Shown here: one piece after another, positions 29,831 to 36,834 of the stretch
Layout: each line of letters opens with the position of its first letter
How positions within the stretch are numbered: the stretch's first letter is position 1
Assembly (NCBI GenBank): GCA_963575745.1
Contig: CAUYUJ010020585.1
Location: forward strand, 1-64,000
Reading direction: 5' to 3'
DNA length: 64,000 nt
Origin: Prorocentrum cordatum
Lineage: Eukaryota; Sar; Dinophyceae; Prorocentrales; Prorocentraceae
Notes under the pieces: generated by a model
The model's input: only the letters and a program-made list of their open reading frames with translations
Told to the model about the DNA's origin: nothing
The model's database searches: none
Program-made: the position numbers and the translations under genes

Positions 29831-32800
29831 GGAGTCCCGCATTAGCACCTTGAATTGAAGGCGCTGTTTTTCTTCTCCGTCTGGTTCACGAACATGAACA
29901 ACTTCCATCATGATGGCTGCGAGTTGGTCAACCGAGCGTGCATACAACTGCTCGCTAATGACTTTGGCCTCGTCATATTTTGGGTTATGTCCAGCGTGCC
30001 TCGAGTGACCTGTGTTCCACGGAAAGTCAGCCACGAGTTCCACGAGGTTAACCCAACCATCATGATCATCAAAGGATCTCAGACGCCACACAGGATTATG
30101 TGGCTTATCTGGCGCATGTCTACATATCCTGCTGAGAGCTTTGCTTAACTTTTTGAGAGTATCATTGGATGTGGGAAGAATTCCGGCCTTCCTGCATTCC
30201 TTCATGAATGACTCATCCACCGAACGTATCGGTGGGAGCTTCCGAAGTGCCAGTCTATCCCTAATCAGACCTGGAGTCCCACTAGTGAAGGATGTGTCTC
30301 CTGGGTGGTGCAGCTGGACTACTGGCGGGTTTCCCCGCATCGGAGCCTCTGTTGCCGAAGAGGCTGCGGCTCCAGAAGAGGAGGAAGCTGCTGCGGCAGC
30401 GCCTGGCGGGTTTCCCCGCGGAGATGCACGACTGGCGCTGCCCCTGATCTTCGGCACCCAGTTACCCCTCGACATAGCTCCTTCATCGGACCCCCTGGAA
30501 CGAGCCGCCACAGGCGAAGCTGGCGCAGGTGCATACCCACTGCGCTCGAAAGCTGCCGCCCTTTTCGCAATGGACTTGCTGCGACTAAGCGGGCGTCTTC
30601 GTTCCTCCATAGGGTCCTGAGGTTGCTGCTTGGGCACAGACGCTTGTGGAGGAGTTGCGCCAATCGGCGGCCTCGGCGTCGCAGATCGAGGCACCTCCAT
30701 ATGCACGTCTGGCCCGGGGCTCTGAGAGCTCGCCTTCGGTTTCGGCTCCGGAGACGGCTTAGGTGTCGGGGGTTCACTCTTAGCCTTCGAAGTTAGTGGG
30801 AGTGGGGGCTTCCTAGCCCCCTTCATGTAGATCGTGCTGGAATCCTCCAACATCTTGCGAGTTGCCTCGCGTGTGCGTTCTTCTACTGTCCGAATACGCT
30901 CCTCATCCTCCGCCACACGTTGAGCCTTTGTCTCGTCCTTGATGGTCGGCTCTGGTTGTTGGGACTGGCGAGAGACGCCAGGCGAGTTTCCTCGCATACC
31001 AGGAAGACTAAAGAGCGCGTCTTTCTCTTCCTGGGTCATGGCTACCATTCCCCTTGGAGCCGGAGTAGGTTTCTCTTCTTCTTTCGGATCCAAGTGGCCC
31101 AGGATCCCGAGACGATGATTCACTACTGCGATCTCTTCCGGTGTCATCGGGTCAAGTGGCGGATGGCCCTCTTTAGGAGGGGGTTTGCCCCTGTTGGGGC
31201 TCAGGCCTTCGTTCTTTCCAACGGGGCATCCTGGCCTGTGATTCTGGAACGGCTGGGAACAAGGACCGCATGCAGCGTGAGGCCTATACTGCTTGCGAGC
31301 CGCGATAATATCTCGCAGCTGGGCCCGCGCTTCTTGAATTTCAGGGCGGCGGATGTTCGTTGCAAGCTGATAGCCTCCACGGATGGGCCTGCCATCGCCG
31401 TCCCTATAGGCAGGATTGCCCTGGCCGAAGGCCGAGTGTTCCCCTTTTCGGCGTCGTGGGTCGTTGTGCGGAAGTAGCTGGCCACCTCTTCTGAGAGCGT
31501 GTTCCTTTGGGCCAGCCTGTCTCCACTCACGAGGAAGTCGAGCCTGGGGATGTGGCTCTTCTCTGACGCGCGTATGGGAACGAGATCTTCTGGCGTTCTC
31601 ATCAGAAGAAGCTGCCGATGCAGCAGGAGCGGCACCCGTTGGAGGTGCTTGAGGAGGCTCCTCTGCGATCCCAGATGGATCGCTCGATGGAGGCAGGTCT
31701 CCCTGCTGGGTGGAGCTCGGCGCAAGTGGCTCTTGTGCCGATGGTGATGATGATTCAGACTCATCAGGGTCGAAATCGACCTCTTCCTCACCAGTCACGT
31801 CCATCATGAGGATGGTGACGTCATCCTCATCTAACCCACAACCATCGCCTTCTACTTCTTCTGATGTCGAACTACCAATTATGATGGCCATTGGCGCATC
31901 TGGTAAAGGCAGGTTTCCCTGCATGGCCGGCGTCTGGGCGTCGCTCGGCTGTCCTGGAGTAGGAGGCGCAGTCGTCGGCTCAGGGTCATCGACGAGCATA
32001 GGCTGCCTAGCAATGTTACGCATGGCCGTATGGTTTGGCCTCATCCCCAGCTCCTGGAGAGTCCATCCTGGCGGGGGAAGATCATGACCACGCATAGCCA
32101 TTGCCATTTCCAGGGCACGACGCCATCTACCATGGGAGTATATCAAGTGTCTCTGCACTTCCTGAGGATTTATACTGTCAATGAGAGTCAAAGCTGCCAA
32201 GAGTAGCTCTGAGCTACCGCAAGCATCATTATCCTGTTCTGTCATAATACCAGCTTCAATTTGTTCTTGACTCTCAGGATATGCAATTGCAAGTATCTCA
32301 TGCATCCACATGAGGGTCTGCAAAAGTGTACGCGGTCCATATTCGCCTGGAGCAAGCGAACCAGGAGGTATGAACGGAGAACCTGGTTCGCCTGCAATGA
32401 AGGCCTGAACAAATGCTTGAGACTCCATTTCAATTAGGTCTTCAATAGTATGGGGATATTCTTCCAGCAGAAAAGGCCTGTGTCCAGGCGGGATTTCGGG
32501 CGGAGGTTCGAGGTTCCGTTGAACCTCGGAAGGCGAAGCCTCTATAGTGGTGTCCTCGTCGTCGCTCTCGTAGGCCATGATGTTGCCTGGGTTCCCGAAC
32601 ATCCAGTCGAAGAAGGAAAGAGGCTCGTTTCCGAGCGTACCGTGTTCCACGGGAGTGAGTTCATTACTGCCCGTGACGAACCGGCGGACGTACTCGAGGT
32701 AATACGCATATAATCCATGACCATACCCCTCGAGCTCGTCAATGTTGTCCATGCCAACGACCCATGTGAAAAAAAATATCTGTTCCATAGTCTCAAAGTC

Positions 32801-33256
32801 CTGGAGGCTCAGATACTCAATGGATGGCGTGCTCGAGCCGAAATGGACTTCGGACGACATGCCCTTTCCATTTCCCTTCGCTGGACAATCTCGCACAAGA
32901 TGGTCGGAACTACCACATTCATGGCATTTGAGAACCTGGCCGTCTCTACCTCGCGGGTTTCCCCGCCTACCTTTACCTTTACCTGAGGTCTCTCTACGGC
33001 CTTTACCGCGGCCTTTTCCCCCAAAGAATATCTCATCATGTTGTTCATCTGAGAGCCTCTGGAGAAATGCCGCGATACCTCGCCCGTTCAACCTCCGACG
33101 ACCACGCTTGCCTTTACCCTTTCCTTTAAAACTTCTGCGTATCCTCCTTCTAACACGACGCACTGGTTTTCGTGTGAACCTCCTCCACCTTCGTTTAGCC
33201 TGTTGTAACAGCCAGAATAAATGCTCAGCACGCTGATTGTCGTTATCCATATTCAT
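29705..33256 (-). CDS. Zinc-knuckle polyprotein, KptA N-half
   Basis: A 1183-residue frame. The N-terminus is very basic (RWRRFTRKPVRRVRRRIRR, then KGKGKGKRGRRR). Near residue 109 there is a retroviral-type zinc knuckle C-x2-C-x4-H-x4-C (CHECGSSDHLVRDC). A long acidic, Pro/Ser-rich middle follows. Residues ~1036-1165 match the N-terminal half of KptA/Tpt1: LSKALSRICRHAP (catalytic RH pair), FDDHDGWVNLVELV, RLQFKVL, and IFIRASQGHS (the RAxQGHS signature). The frame stops at 29705 just after this, inside the domain; the remainder is in the -1 frame of 26034-29789. Upstream of ATG 33256 the frame is open back to the TAA at 33470. Nine perfect hairpins lie inside it. Confidence 0.85.
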   Translation of the reverse strand: MNMDNDNQRAEHLFWLLQQAKRRWRRFTRKPVRRVRRRIRRSFKGKGKGKRGRRRLNGRGIAAFLQRLSDEQHDEIFFGGKGRGKGRRETSGKGKGRRGNPRGRDGQVLKCHECGSSDHLVRDCPAKGNGKGMSSEVHFGSSTPSIEYLSLQDFETMEQIFFFTWVVGMDNIDELEGYGHGLYAYYLEYVRRFVTGSNELTPVEHGTLGNEPLSFFDWMFGNPGNIMAYESDDEDTTIEASPSEVQRNLEPPPEIPPGHRPFLLEEYPHTIEDLIEMESQAFVQAFIAGEPGSPFIPPGSLAPGEYGPRTLLQTLMWMHEILAIAYPESQEQIEAGIMTEQDNDACGSSELLLAALTLIDSINPQEVQRHLIYSHGRWRRALEMAMAMRGHDLPPPGWTLQELGMRPNHTAMRNIARQPMLVDDPEPTTAPPTPGQPSDAQTPAMQGNLPLPDAPMAIIIGSSTSEEVEGDGCGLDEDDVTILMMDVTGEEEVDFDPDESESSSPSAQEPLAPSSTQQGDLPPSSDPSGIAEEPPQAPPTGAAPAASAASSDENARRSRSHTRVREEPHPQARLPREWRQAGPKEHALRRGGQLLPHNDPRRRKGEHSAFGQGNPAYRDGDGRPIRGGYQLATNIRRPEIQEARAQLRDIIAARKQYRPHAACGPCSQPFQNHRPGCPVGKNEGLSPNRGKPPPKEGHPPLDPMTPEEIAVVNHRLGILGHLDPKEEEKPTPAPRGMVAMTQEEKDALFSLPGMRGNSPGVSRQSQQPEPTIKDETKAQRVAEDEERIRTVEERTREATRKMLEDSSTIYMKGARKPPLPLTSKAKSEPPTPKPSPEPKPKASSQSPGPDVHMEVPRSATPRPPIGATPPQASVPKQQPQDPMEERRRPLSRSKSIAKRAAAFERSGYAPAPASPVAARSRGSDEGAMSRGNWVPKIRGSASRASPRGNPPGAAAAASSSSGAAASSATEAPMRGNPPVVQLHHPGDTSFTSGTPGLIRDRLALRKLPPIRSVDESFMKECRKAGILPTSNDTLKKLSKALSRICRHAPDKPHNPVWRLRSFDDHDGWVNLVELVADFPWNTGHSRHAGHNPKYDEAKVISEQLYARSVDQLAAIMMEVVHVREPDGEEKQRLQFKVLMRDSGEPAIFIRASQGHSWTLKAPWSLCNYIVLCDEPAGRPAPIP
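32509..32528 (-). repeat. 8-bp hairpin inside gag-pol ORF
   Basis: A perfect inverted repeat CGAGGTTC / GAACCTCG with a 4-nt loop (CGTT on the plus strand, AACG on the sense strand). It is longer than the 5-bp family hairpins but shares the 4-nt loop size. It lies 20 bases from the family hairpin at 32476-32489. It encodes part of EVQRNLEP. It may be an unrelated chance stem or an extended family member. Confidence 0.6.
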
Positions 33257-33472
33257 GATATCTGACCAATCTAGAGCTTCAACACCATCTGATGATATAG
33301 TGTCTGTATCGGTGCCGGAGTCGAAGTCTTCGTCTCCTAAATAGGTGGATACACCGTCGGTTAGGGGATTTGATTCCCCCCATAACGAGCGGTGTGGTTG
33401 TGGTTCTCTAGAAGGAGGGCTGGTTGCCCAGCTTGGTTGTGATCGATCCCCTGCTAATAAAGCAATGGATTA
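33257..33472 (-). other. Open readthrough linker after TAA
   Basis: Between the gag-like ORF (stop TAA, plus 33470-33472) and the zinc-knuckle ORF (first ATG 33256) the same frame contains no further stop. It would add about 71 residues, Ser/Asp-rich, ending in DTDTISSDGVEALDWSD. A GCAA-loop hairpin lies at 33419-33432 within it. Either the stop is leaky, or a former fusion was interrupted by one mutation. Confidence 0.6.
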
Positions 33473-34174
33473 TCCTGGGTCATCGGCCCATATGCTTGAG
33501 GGCCCGTTTCCAGGCTGGGCTTCAGTGGTCAATGTAGTGTAGAAATTTCCACTACCAGATCCCCTTCCCCTTCCAAACACAGATCCTATGTTACCAGGAG
33601 ACCGTTCGGATAGGTGGCCTATCGAACGCATCCTCTCCAGCAACTCATCATACTGTTGTTGTGTTCGAGGCATTTGGTGGTTGAGTGGCTGTAAGAGTTG
33701 CATGGCCTTCTGGTCGCCGACGCCTAGGGCGCGGAATAGGATAGTAGTTAACAGTTGGAAGTTGGGAAGGCCGAGTCCCACCGACTGCGCCTCGAGTCGG
33801 GCCATTTCGAATCGGGTAAGAGTAACATCGATTCGTTCCCCGTGAGGCACATGGAAGTCAATAAGTTGTGTGCCGGAAGTGAGCTGTCGCTCATCTTCCA
33901 GGCGTTCGAATTTCATGCTGAGGAGAAACATGATATAAGTTACTGGGTCTGTGTGGACCCCGTCGATATCAGCACCATAGTTTATGATGTCAGGCGGTAC
34001 CCTCATGGCGAGTGTCCTCGCTAGGCCTCCCAGGCCGCGTTGCATTGCGGCCGCTTGGGCCTGTGGCGTCATGCGTCCGCTTGTAACGTTGAGCCACGCG
34101 TTGACCTCGTAAATGTACTCACGAAAAAGGTACATTACCCTGAGGGTCCCAATATGGGCCATGTGTTTGCCCAT
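33470..34174 (-). CDS. Gag-like protein
   Basis: A 234-residue frame with ATG at 34172-34174. It is largely helical: MAHIGTLRVMYLFREYIYE, then a run of Ala/Gln/Leu-rich helices (PQAQAAAMQRGLGGLART), VTYIMFLLSMKFERLEDERQ, and FEMARLEAQSVGLGLPNFQLL leading to PRTQQQYDELLERMRSI. This order of helices resembles copia-type gag before the zinc knuckle; the assignment rests on position and composition, not on a motif. It ends in a Gly/Arg-rich tail (GRGRGSGSGNF). One hairpin (34008-34021) is read in the third phase as ARTLA. The stop is TAA, after which the frame stays open into the zinc-knuckle ORF. Confidence 0.7.
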   Translation of the reverse strand: MGKHMAHIGTLRVMYLFREYIYEVNAWLNVTSGRMTPQAQAAAMQRGLGGLARTLAMRVPPDIINYGADIDGVHTDPVTYIMFLLSMKFERLEDERQLTSGTQLIDFHVPHGERIDVTLTRFEMARLEAQSVGLGLPNFQLLTTILFRALGVGDQKAMQLLQPLNHQMPRTQQQYDELLERMRSIGHLSERSPGNIGSVFGRGRGSGSGNFYTTLTTEAQPGNGPSSIWADDPG

Positions 34175-34598
34175 CGGTGCTGTTATCTCCCCGACGCATG
34201 TGTGCGATTGCTGCCCCCAGCGCGAACCATATGATAGCGAAAACGATTAGCCCGAGAATGTGTAACGAAGGACGGTTATGATGAGCGGTGTCGCGCTGGG
34301 GTAGCGCCTTGTCGAGTCTTCGAGGCGCTCTGTCTGGCGGGTTTCCCCGCCCTTGCTTCAGGTATTGCGTTATTGGCTCGTTGCCGAGCGGTTGATAGTA
34401 ACGCAATGATGAAGCGTATATGGTACCAATCTGGTCGTCTAGACGTCGTACCTCTCGTGTAGCTTCTTGCTCTTGAATAGATCCTCGTAATGTACTGGGA
34501 GTGGTGGCGCAGGGTAGTAGGTGGTCACGAAGATCGTGCCGAAGAATGTGAGGCTGAGAAGAGCAAGAGCTGACCACACGAGAGTGCGGCCAGCTCCG
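34119..34598 (-). CDS. 5' frame with transmembrane segment
   Basis: An open frame between a stop at about 34600 and a stop at 34119, overlapping the start of gag in another phase. It has no suitable early ATG. It encodes a charged N-terminal part with LDDQIGTIYASSLRYYQPLGNEP and QGRGNPP (both hairpin-encoded peptides, at 34376-34389 and 34337-34350), followed by one strongly hydrophobic stretch ILGLIVFAIIWFALGAAI. The hairpin peptides are in the usual x-GN-x-P phase, as in the other ORFs, which suggests this phase is or was translated, perhaps by shifting from the LTR-born frame 34439-34756. Function unknown. Confidence 0.4.
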   Translation of the reverse strand, partial: RSWPHSRVVSSCSSQPHILRHDLRDHLLPCATTPSTLRGSIQEQEATREVRRLDDQIGTIYASSLRYYQPLGNEPITQYLKQGRGNPPDRAPRRLDKALPQRDTAHHNRPSLHILGLIVFAIIWFALGAAIAHMRRGDNSTDGQTHGPYWDPQGNVPFS

Positions 34599-34756
34599 CT
34601 ACCAAGTCGAAAGTGAGCCTGGTAACTCAAATAGCATCCGATTCCATGATAGACATCGGATGGCAAATAGCGTCCATCGCTCTGCTGTGATAGTACAGTA
34701 TGAGGGGTGGACGGATAAGATAGGATAAGATCGATGTAGTGATCTTTCCAGCACAT
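34439..34756 (-). CDS. Short ORF starting in 5' LTR
   Basis: This frame starts at ATG 34754-34756 inside the 5' LTR (MCWKDHYIDLIL) and reads into the internal region to a stop at 34439, about 105 residues. The C-terminal half has a hydrophobic stretch WSALALLSLTFFGTIFVTTY. The 3' LTR holds the same start. It may be a leader peptide of the genomic transcript or not translated. It overlaps the next frame (34119-34598), and a -1 shift would connect them. Confidence 0.35.
   Translation of the reverse strand: MCWKDHYIDLILSYPSTPHTVLSQQSDGRYLPSDVYHGIGCYLSYQAHFRLGSGAGRTLVWSALALLSLTFFGTIFVTTYYPAPPLPVHYEDLFKSKKLHERYDV
34591..34604 (-). promoter_or_regulatory. Primer-binding site, tRNA-iMet-like
   Basis: Directly inside the 5' LTR the sense strand reads TGGTAGCGGAGCTG. 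The first seven bases and the following GAG match the complement of a eukaryotic initiator tRNA-Met 3' end (TGGTAGCAGAG...), with one mismatch in the first 11 bases. Copia elements commonly use initiator tRNA-Met as primer. The position next to the LTR makes the call plausible; the dinoflagellate tRNA itself was not compared. Confidence 0.55.
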
Positions 34757-34871
34757 AGCGAACACTCGCGGCGTCCGGGCAAATAGGGCGCGCGTGCCTT
34801 GAGCCCAAGGCAGCGGCGCGCGAGCTATGCTCCCGATACTATAACATCTCCCAAAGAGCTACCCTCAAAGT
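34604..34871 (-). repeat. 5' long terminal repeat
   Basis: The upstream LTR of the element, 264 of 268 positions identical to 18893-19160. On the sense strand it begins ACTTTGAGGGTAGC, with GTTATAGTATCGG about 20 bases in as the only TATA-like run, and a GC-rich inverted stretch around CTCGCGCGCC / GGCACGCGCGCC. The following plus-strand bases TGGC (34872-34875) match those beyond the other LTR and may be a 4-bp target duplication. Confidence 0.9.
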
Positions 34872-36322
34872 TGGCACGCCTCGCGCACCTCGCCCCAGCG
34901 TTGCGCACATAGGGTATGTCTTGGTTTCCGTTAGCTGTCCATCCAAAAACTACCGTTGAACGCGCCGCGGCTCGTGTGATATGTATGTGTTGGGAGGGCG
35001 AGTGGGAGTGAGCGAGACGGCTTGCGGGCGGGGAGGGTGTCTTGAACCCTCCCCGCACCCCTCCCCGTGGACCTGGATGGGGGGGCCGCGGGTCGTTAGA
35101 GCGTTCAGAACGGCCTCGGCGAGAAGGCCAAAACTACTGATGTTTGGGCCACATGTTGGCCTCATTTGGTGCGGGGGCGTAACTGAATACGGCCCGGCTC
35201 CCCGCGCCTTTGATCGATCTCCTCCGCGATGGCCCCAGGATAGCTCCCGAGGCTCCCAAAGTGTGCCCCAAGACGGCCCCAAGAGGCGCCAAGGAGGCCC
35301 AACAGGCCCCCAAGAGGCCCCCAAGAGGCCCCCAAGAGGCCACCAAGAGGTTCCCAAGAGACTCCCAAGGCTCCTAAGAGGTCCTCCAGAGGCACCCACG
35401 ACGCCCCAAGAGGCCCCGGCGAGAAGGCCAACATCATTGATGTGACTAAGGTGTTGGTCACATGTTGGCTTCCCACGGGGGGACCCAAATTAAAAAGCCC
35501 CCCTCCTTCGTTCGATTTCCCCCAAGATGGCCCCAAAATGGCCCCCGAGGCTCCAAAGGTTGCCCACAGACGATCCCAAGAGATGCCCTAGAGACCCCAA
35601 GAGGCCCCAAAGAGGCTCCCAAGAGACTCAAGATGTTCCGACAAAAAAAAGCCCCCCCAGAGGCGCACATGACGCCCCAAAAGGCCTCGGCGAGAGGGCC
35701 AAAATCACTGATGAGACTAAGGTTTTGGCCACATGTGGGCCTTCTGGGGGGGGTAGCTTAGTGAGACCCGTCCTTTTGATCGATCTCCTTCAAGATGGGC
35801 ACCAAAATAGCCCCCGAGGCACCCAAGGGTGCCCCAAAATGGCCCCAAGAGGCCCCGAGAGGCCCCGAGAGGCCTCCAAGAGGCCCCGAAGATGCCCCCA
35901 AGAGACGCCCAAGAGACCCCGAAGAGGCCCCCTATATGCCCCCTAGAGACACCCAAAACGCCCCAAGAGGCCACTGGGACTGCCAACGAACCTCCAAGAG
36001 GCCCCAAGAATACCCCAATAAGCTCCCCCTCTGGCCTCTCTGCTCGTCCTCTTCCTCCTCGTCCTCATCCGCCTATCCCGTCTCTGTCCTCCTCCCTCCT
36101 TCTCCTCCCCCTTTCCCTTCTCCTCCTCCTCCTCCTCCTCCTCCTTTTCCTCCTCCCCCTCCTCCTCCTCTTCCTCCTGCTCTTCCCCCATCCCCCCCTG
36201 CTCCTCCGATTCTCCTCCACCCTCCCCCTCTTGGGCTACGATGTCTTATCCAGCCCTTTATTCAATTGCGTGCTCCCCCACATCCCTGATCAAGGCAACT
36301 CGTATCGGCATCGTTTCTGGAT
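34872..36322. repeat. CCAAGAGGCCC minisatellite region
   Basis: After a short unique flank (34876-35035) this is a third member of the family at 16160 and 41577: CCCTCCCCG.GGACCTGGAT at 35050-35080, GCCTCGGCGAGAAGGCCAAAA at about 35111, and then degenerate 11-13-bp CCAAGAGGCCC units at 35260-36010 with two inner repeats of the 'TCGGCGAGAAGGCCAACAT' phrase (about 35416 and 35688). TCC repeats follow at 36040-36230. The right end GGGCTGGTGGG is at 36323-36333; no matching left inverted end was found. Frames rich in Gly/Ala/Ser/Trp or Pro/Arg/Gln are by-products. Confidence 0.7.
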
Positions 36323-36834
36323 GGGCTGGTGGGTTTACTTTTTTTGATCGCGACCGCGAGCGGGCACCCGTGCGGCGTCGGAAAGTCAAGCGAAGCCGTG
36401 CAAGTGCAAGGCAGCGGCGAAAACGAGGCGAAGCAGGAGAGAGCGACACGAGCGAAGAAGACAAACGGAAAGACGACGGCAAGAGAGGGCCGAGGGAGCG
36501 GGATGAAGAAAAGAAAAGCCGCAGCTCAGAAGAGGAACGAATAAGGGACCACCCTGATCTAGCGGTACTCCGTGTACTTGCCGTAAGTAGGCAACAGAGG
36601 AATCTCAAAACCAATCCAGTGACTGCAGTGATCGAGTGCAGATATCTCGTAATGACCAGGTGACTGCAAAGCCCAAGAATGGACGACGGCAGCACGAGCA
36701 AGTGGAAGCCCGACAGCGCCCTCACTGAGGACCGAGTAGAAATACCCACGGCCGTCTCCACCGCCAGCGCGAGGCCGACCGGGTGAGGCGGACCTACCGC
36801 CCCGCGTGCCCCGGGGGGAACACAGGGTCCGGAG
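36323..36834. other. Unassigned, RS/KR-rich open frame
   Basis: It begins with the GGGCTGGTGGG terminal motif followed by TTTACTTTTTTTG; a similar GGGTTTACTTTTTGG follows the related motif at 42557. A plus-strand frame (to 36663) encodes RDRERAPVRRRKVKRSRA and further Lys/Arg/Glu/Ser-rich sequence resembling RS/RD-type tails, but there is no globular domain and no confident start. Probably not a gene. Confidence 0.3.

Larger units (their letters stand above)
19269..34389 (-). repeat. Interspersed GNRA-loop hairpin family
   Basis: 33 perfect copies of one 14-nt hairpin, sense form GCNNG-loop4-CN'N'GC. Starts (plus coordinate of the first base): 19269, 19447, 20054, 20841, 21740, 22147, 23981, 25076, 25334, 26393, 26482, 27017, 27050, 27539, 27620, 28112, 28504, 28682, 28922, 29183, 29718, 30325, 30406, 30982, 31693, 31909, 32476, 32623, 32953, 33419, 34008, 34337, 34376. 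Inner stem pairs NN: AG 8, GG 7, GA 6, TC 5, CT 2, TG 2, GC 1, AC 1, CG 1, always with the complementary partner. Sense loops: GAAA 22, GCAA 4, GAGA 2, GACA 2, GTAA 1, GAAG 1, GATG 1. Imperfect copies: 19420, 22107, 25950, 28039, 31179, 33502. In most the frame gives x-GN-x-P peptides (QGNLP, RGNPP, LGNEP). Confidence 0.95.
18893..34871 (-). mobile_element. ~16-kb Ty1/copia-type LTR element
   Basis: A nearly intact LTR retrotransposon on the minus strand: 268-bp LTRs, a primer-binding site, long gag/pol frames and a candidate 4-bp target duplication (TGGC at 18889-18892 and 34872-34875). The pol order protease - integrase - RT - RNase H is that of Ty1/copia. Its size is about three times the usual 5-6 kb for copia because of added domains: KptA/Tpt1-like 2'-phosphotransferase, RING-H2, methyltransferase-like region and extra zinc fingers. 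The LTRs differ at four sites, all transitions, which suggests recent insertion. The coding sequence is interrupted only by a TAA, a -1 frame change and a TGA. More than 30 GNRA-type hairpins are spread across it. Its G+C is lower and more balanced than its surroundings. Confidence 0.92.

Noticed and set aside
30011-32652. Additional hairpin class around GTGTTCCAC words
   Set aside because: Only two occurrences with different partners; the stem at 32640-32652 has a 3-nt loop and is likely chance.
19269-34389. CRISPR-like array from repeated short palindromes
   Set aside because: Spacing is irregular (from about 30 bp to well over 1 kb), stem sequences vary, and the copies lie inside eukaryotic retrotransposon coding sequence with no cas genes.
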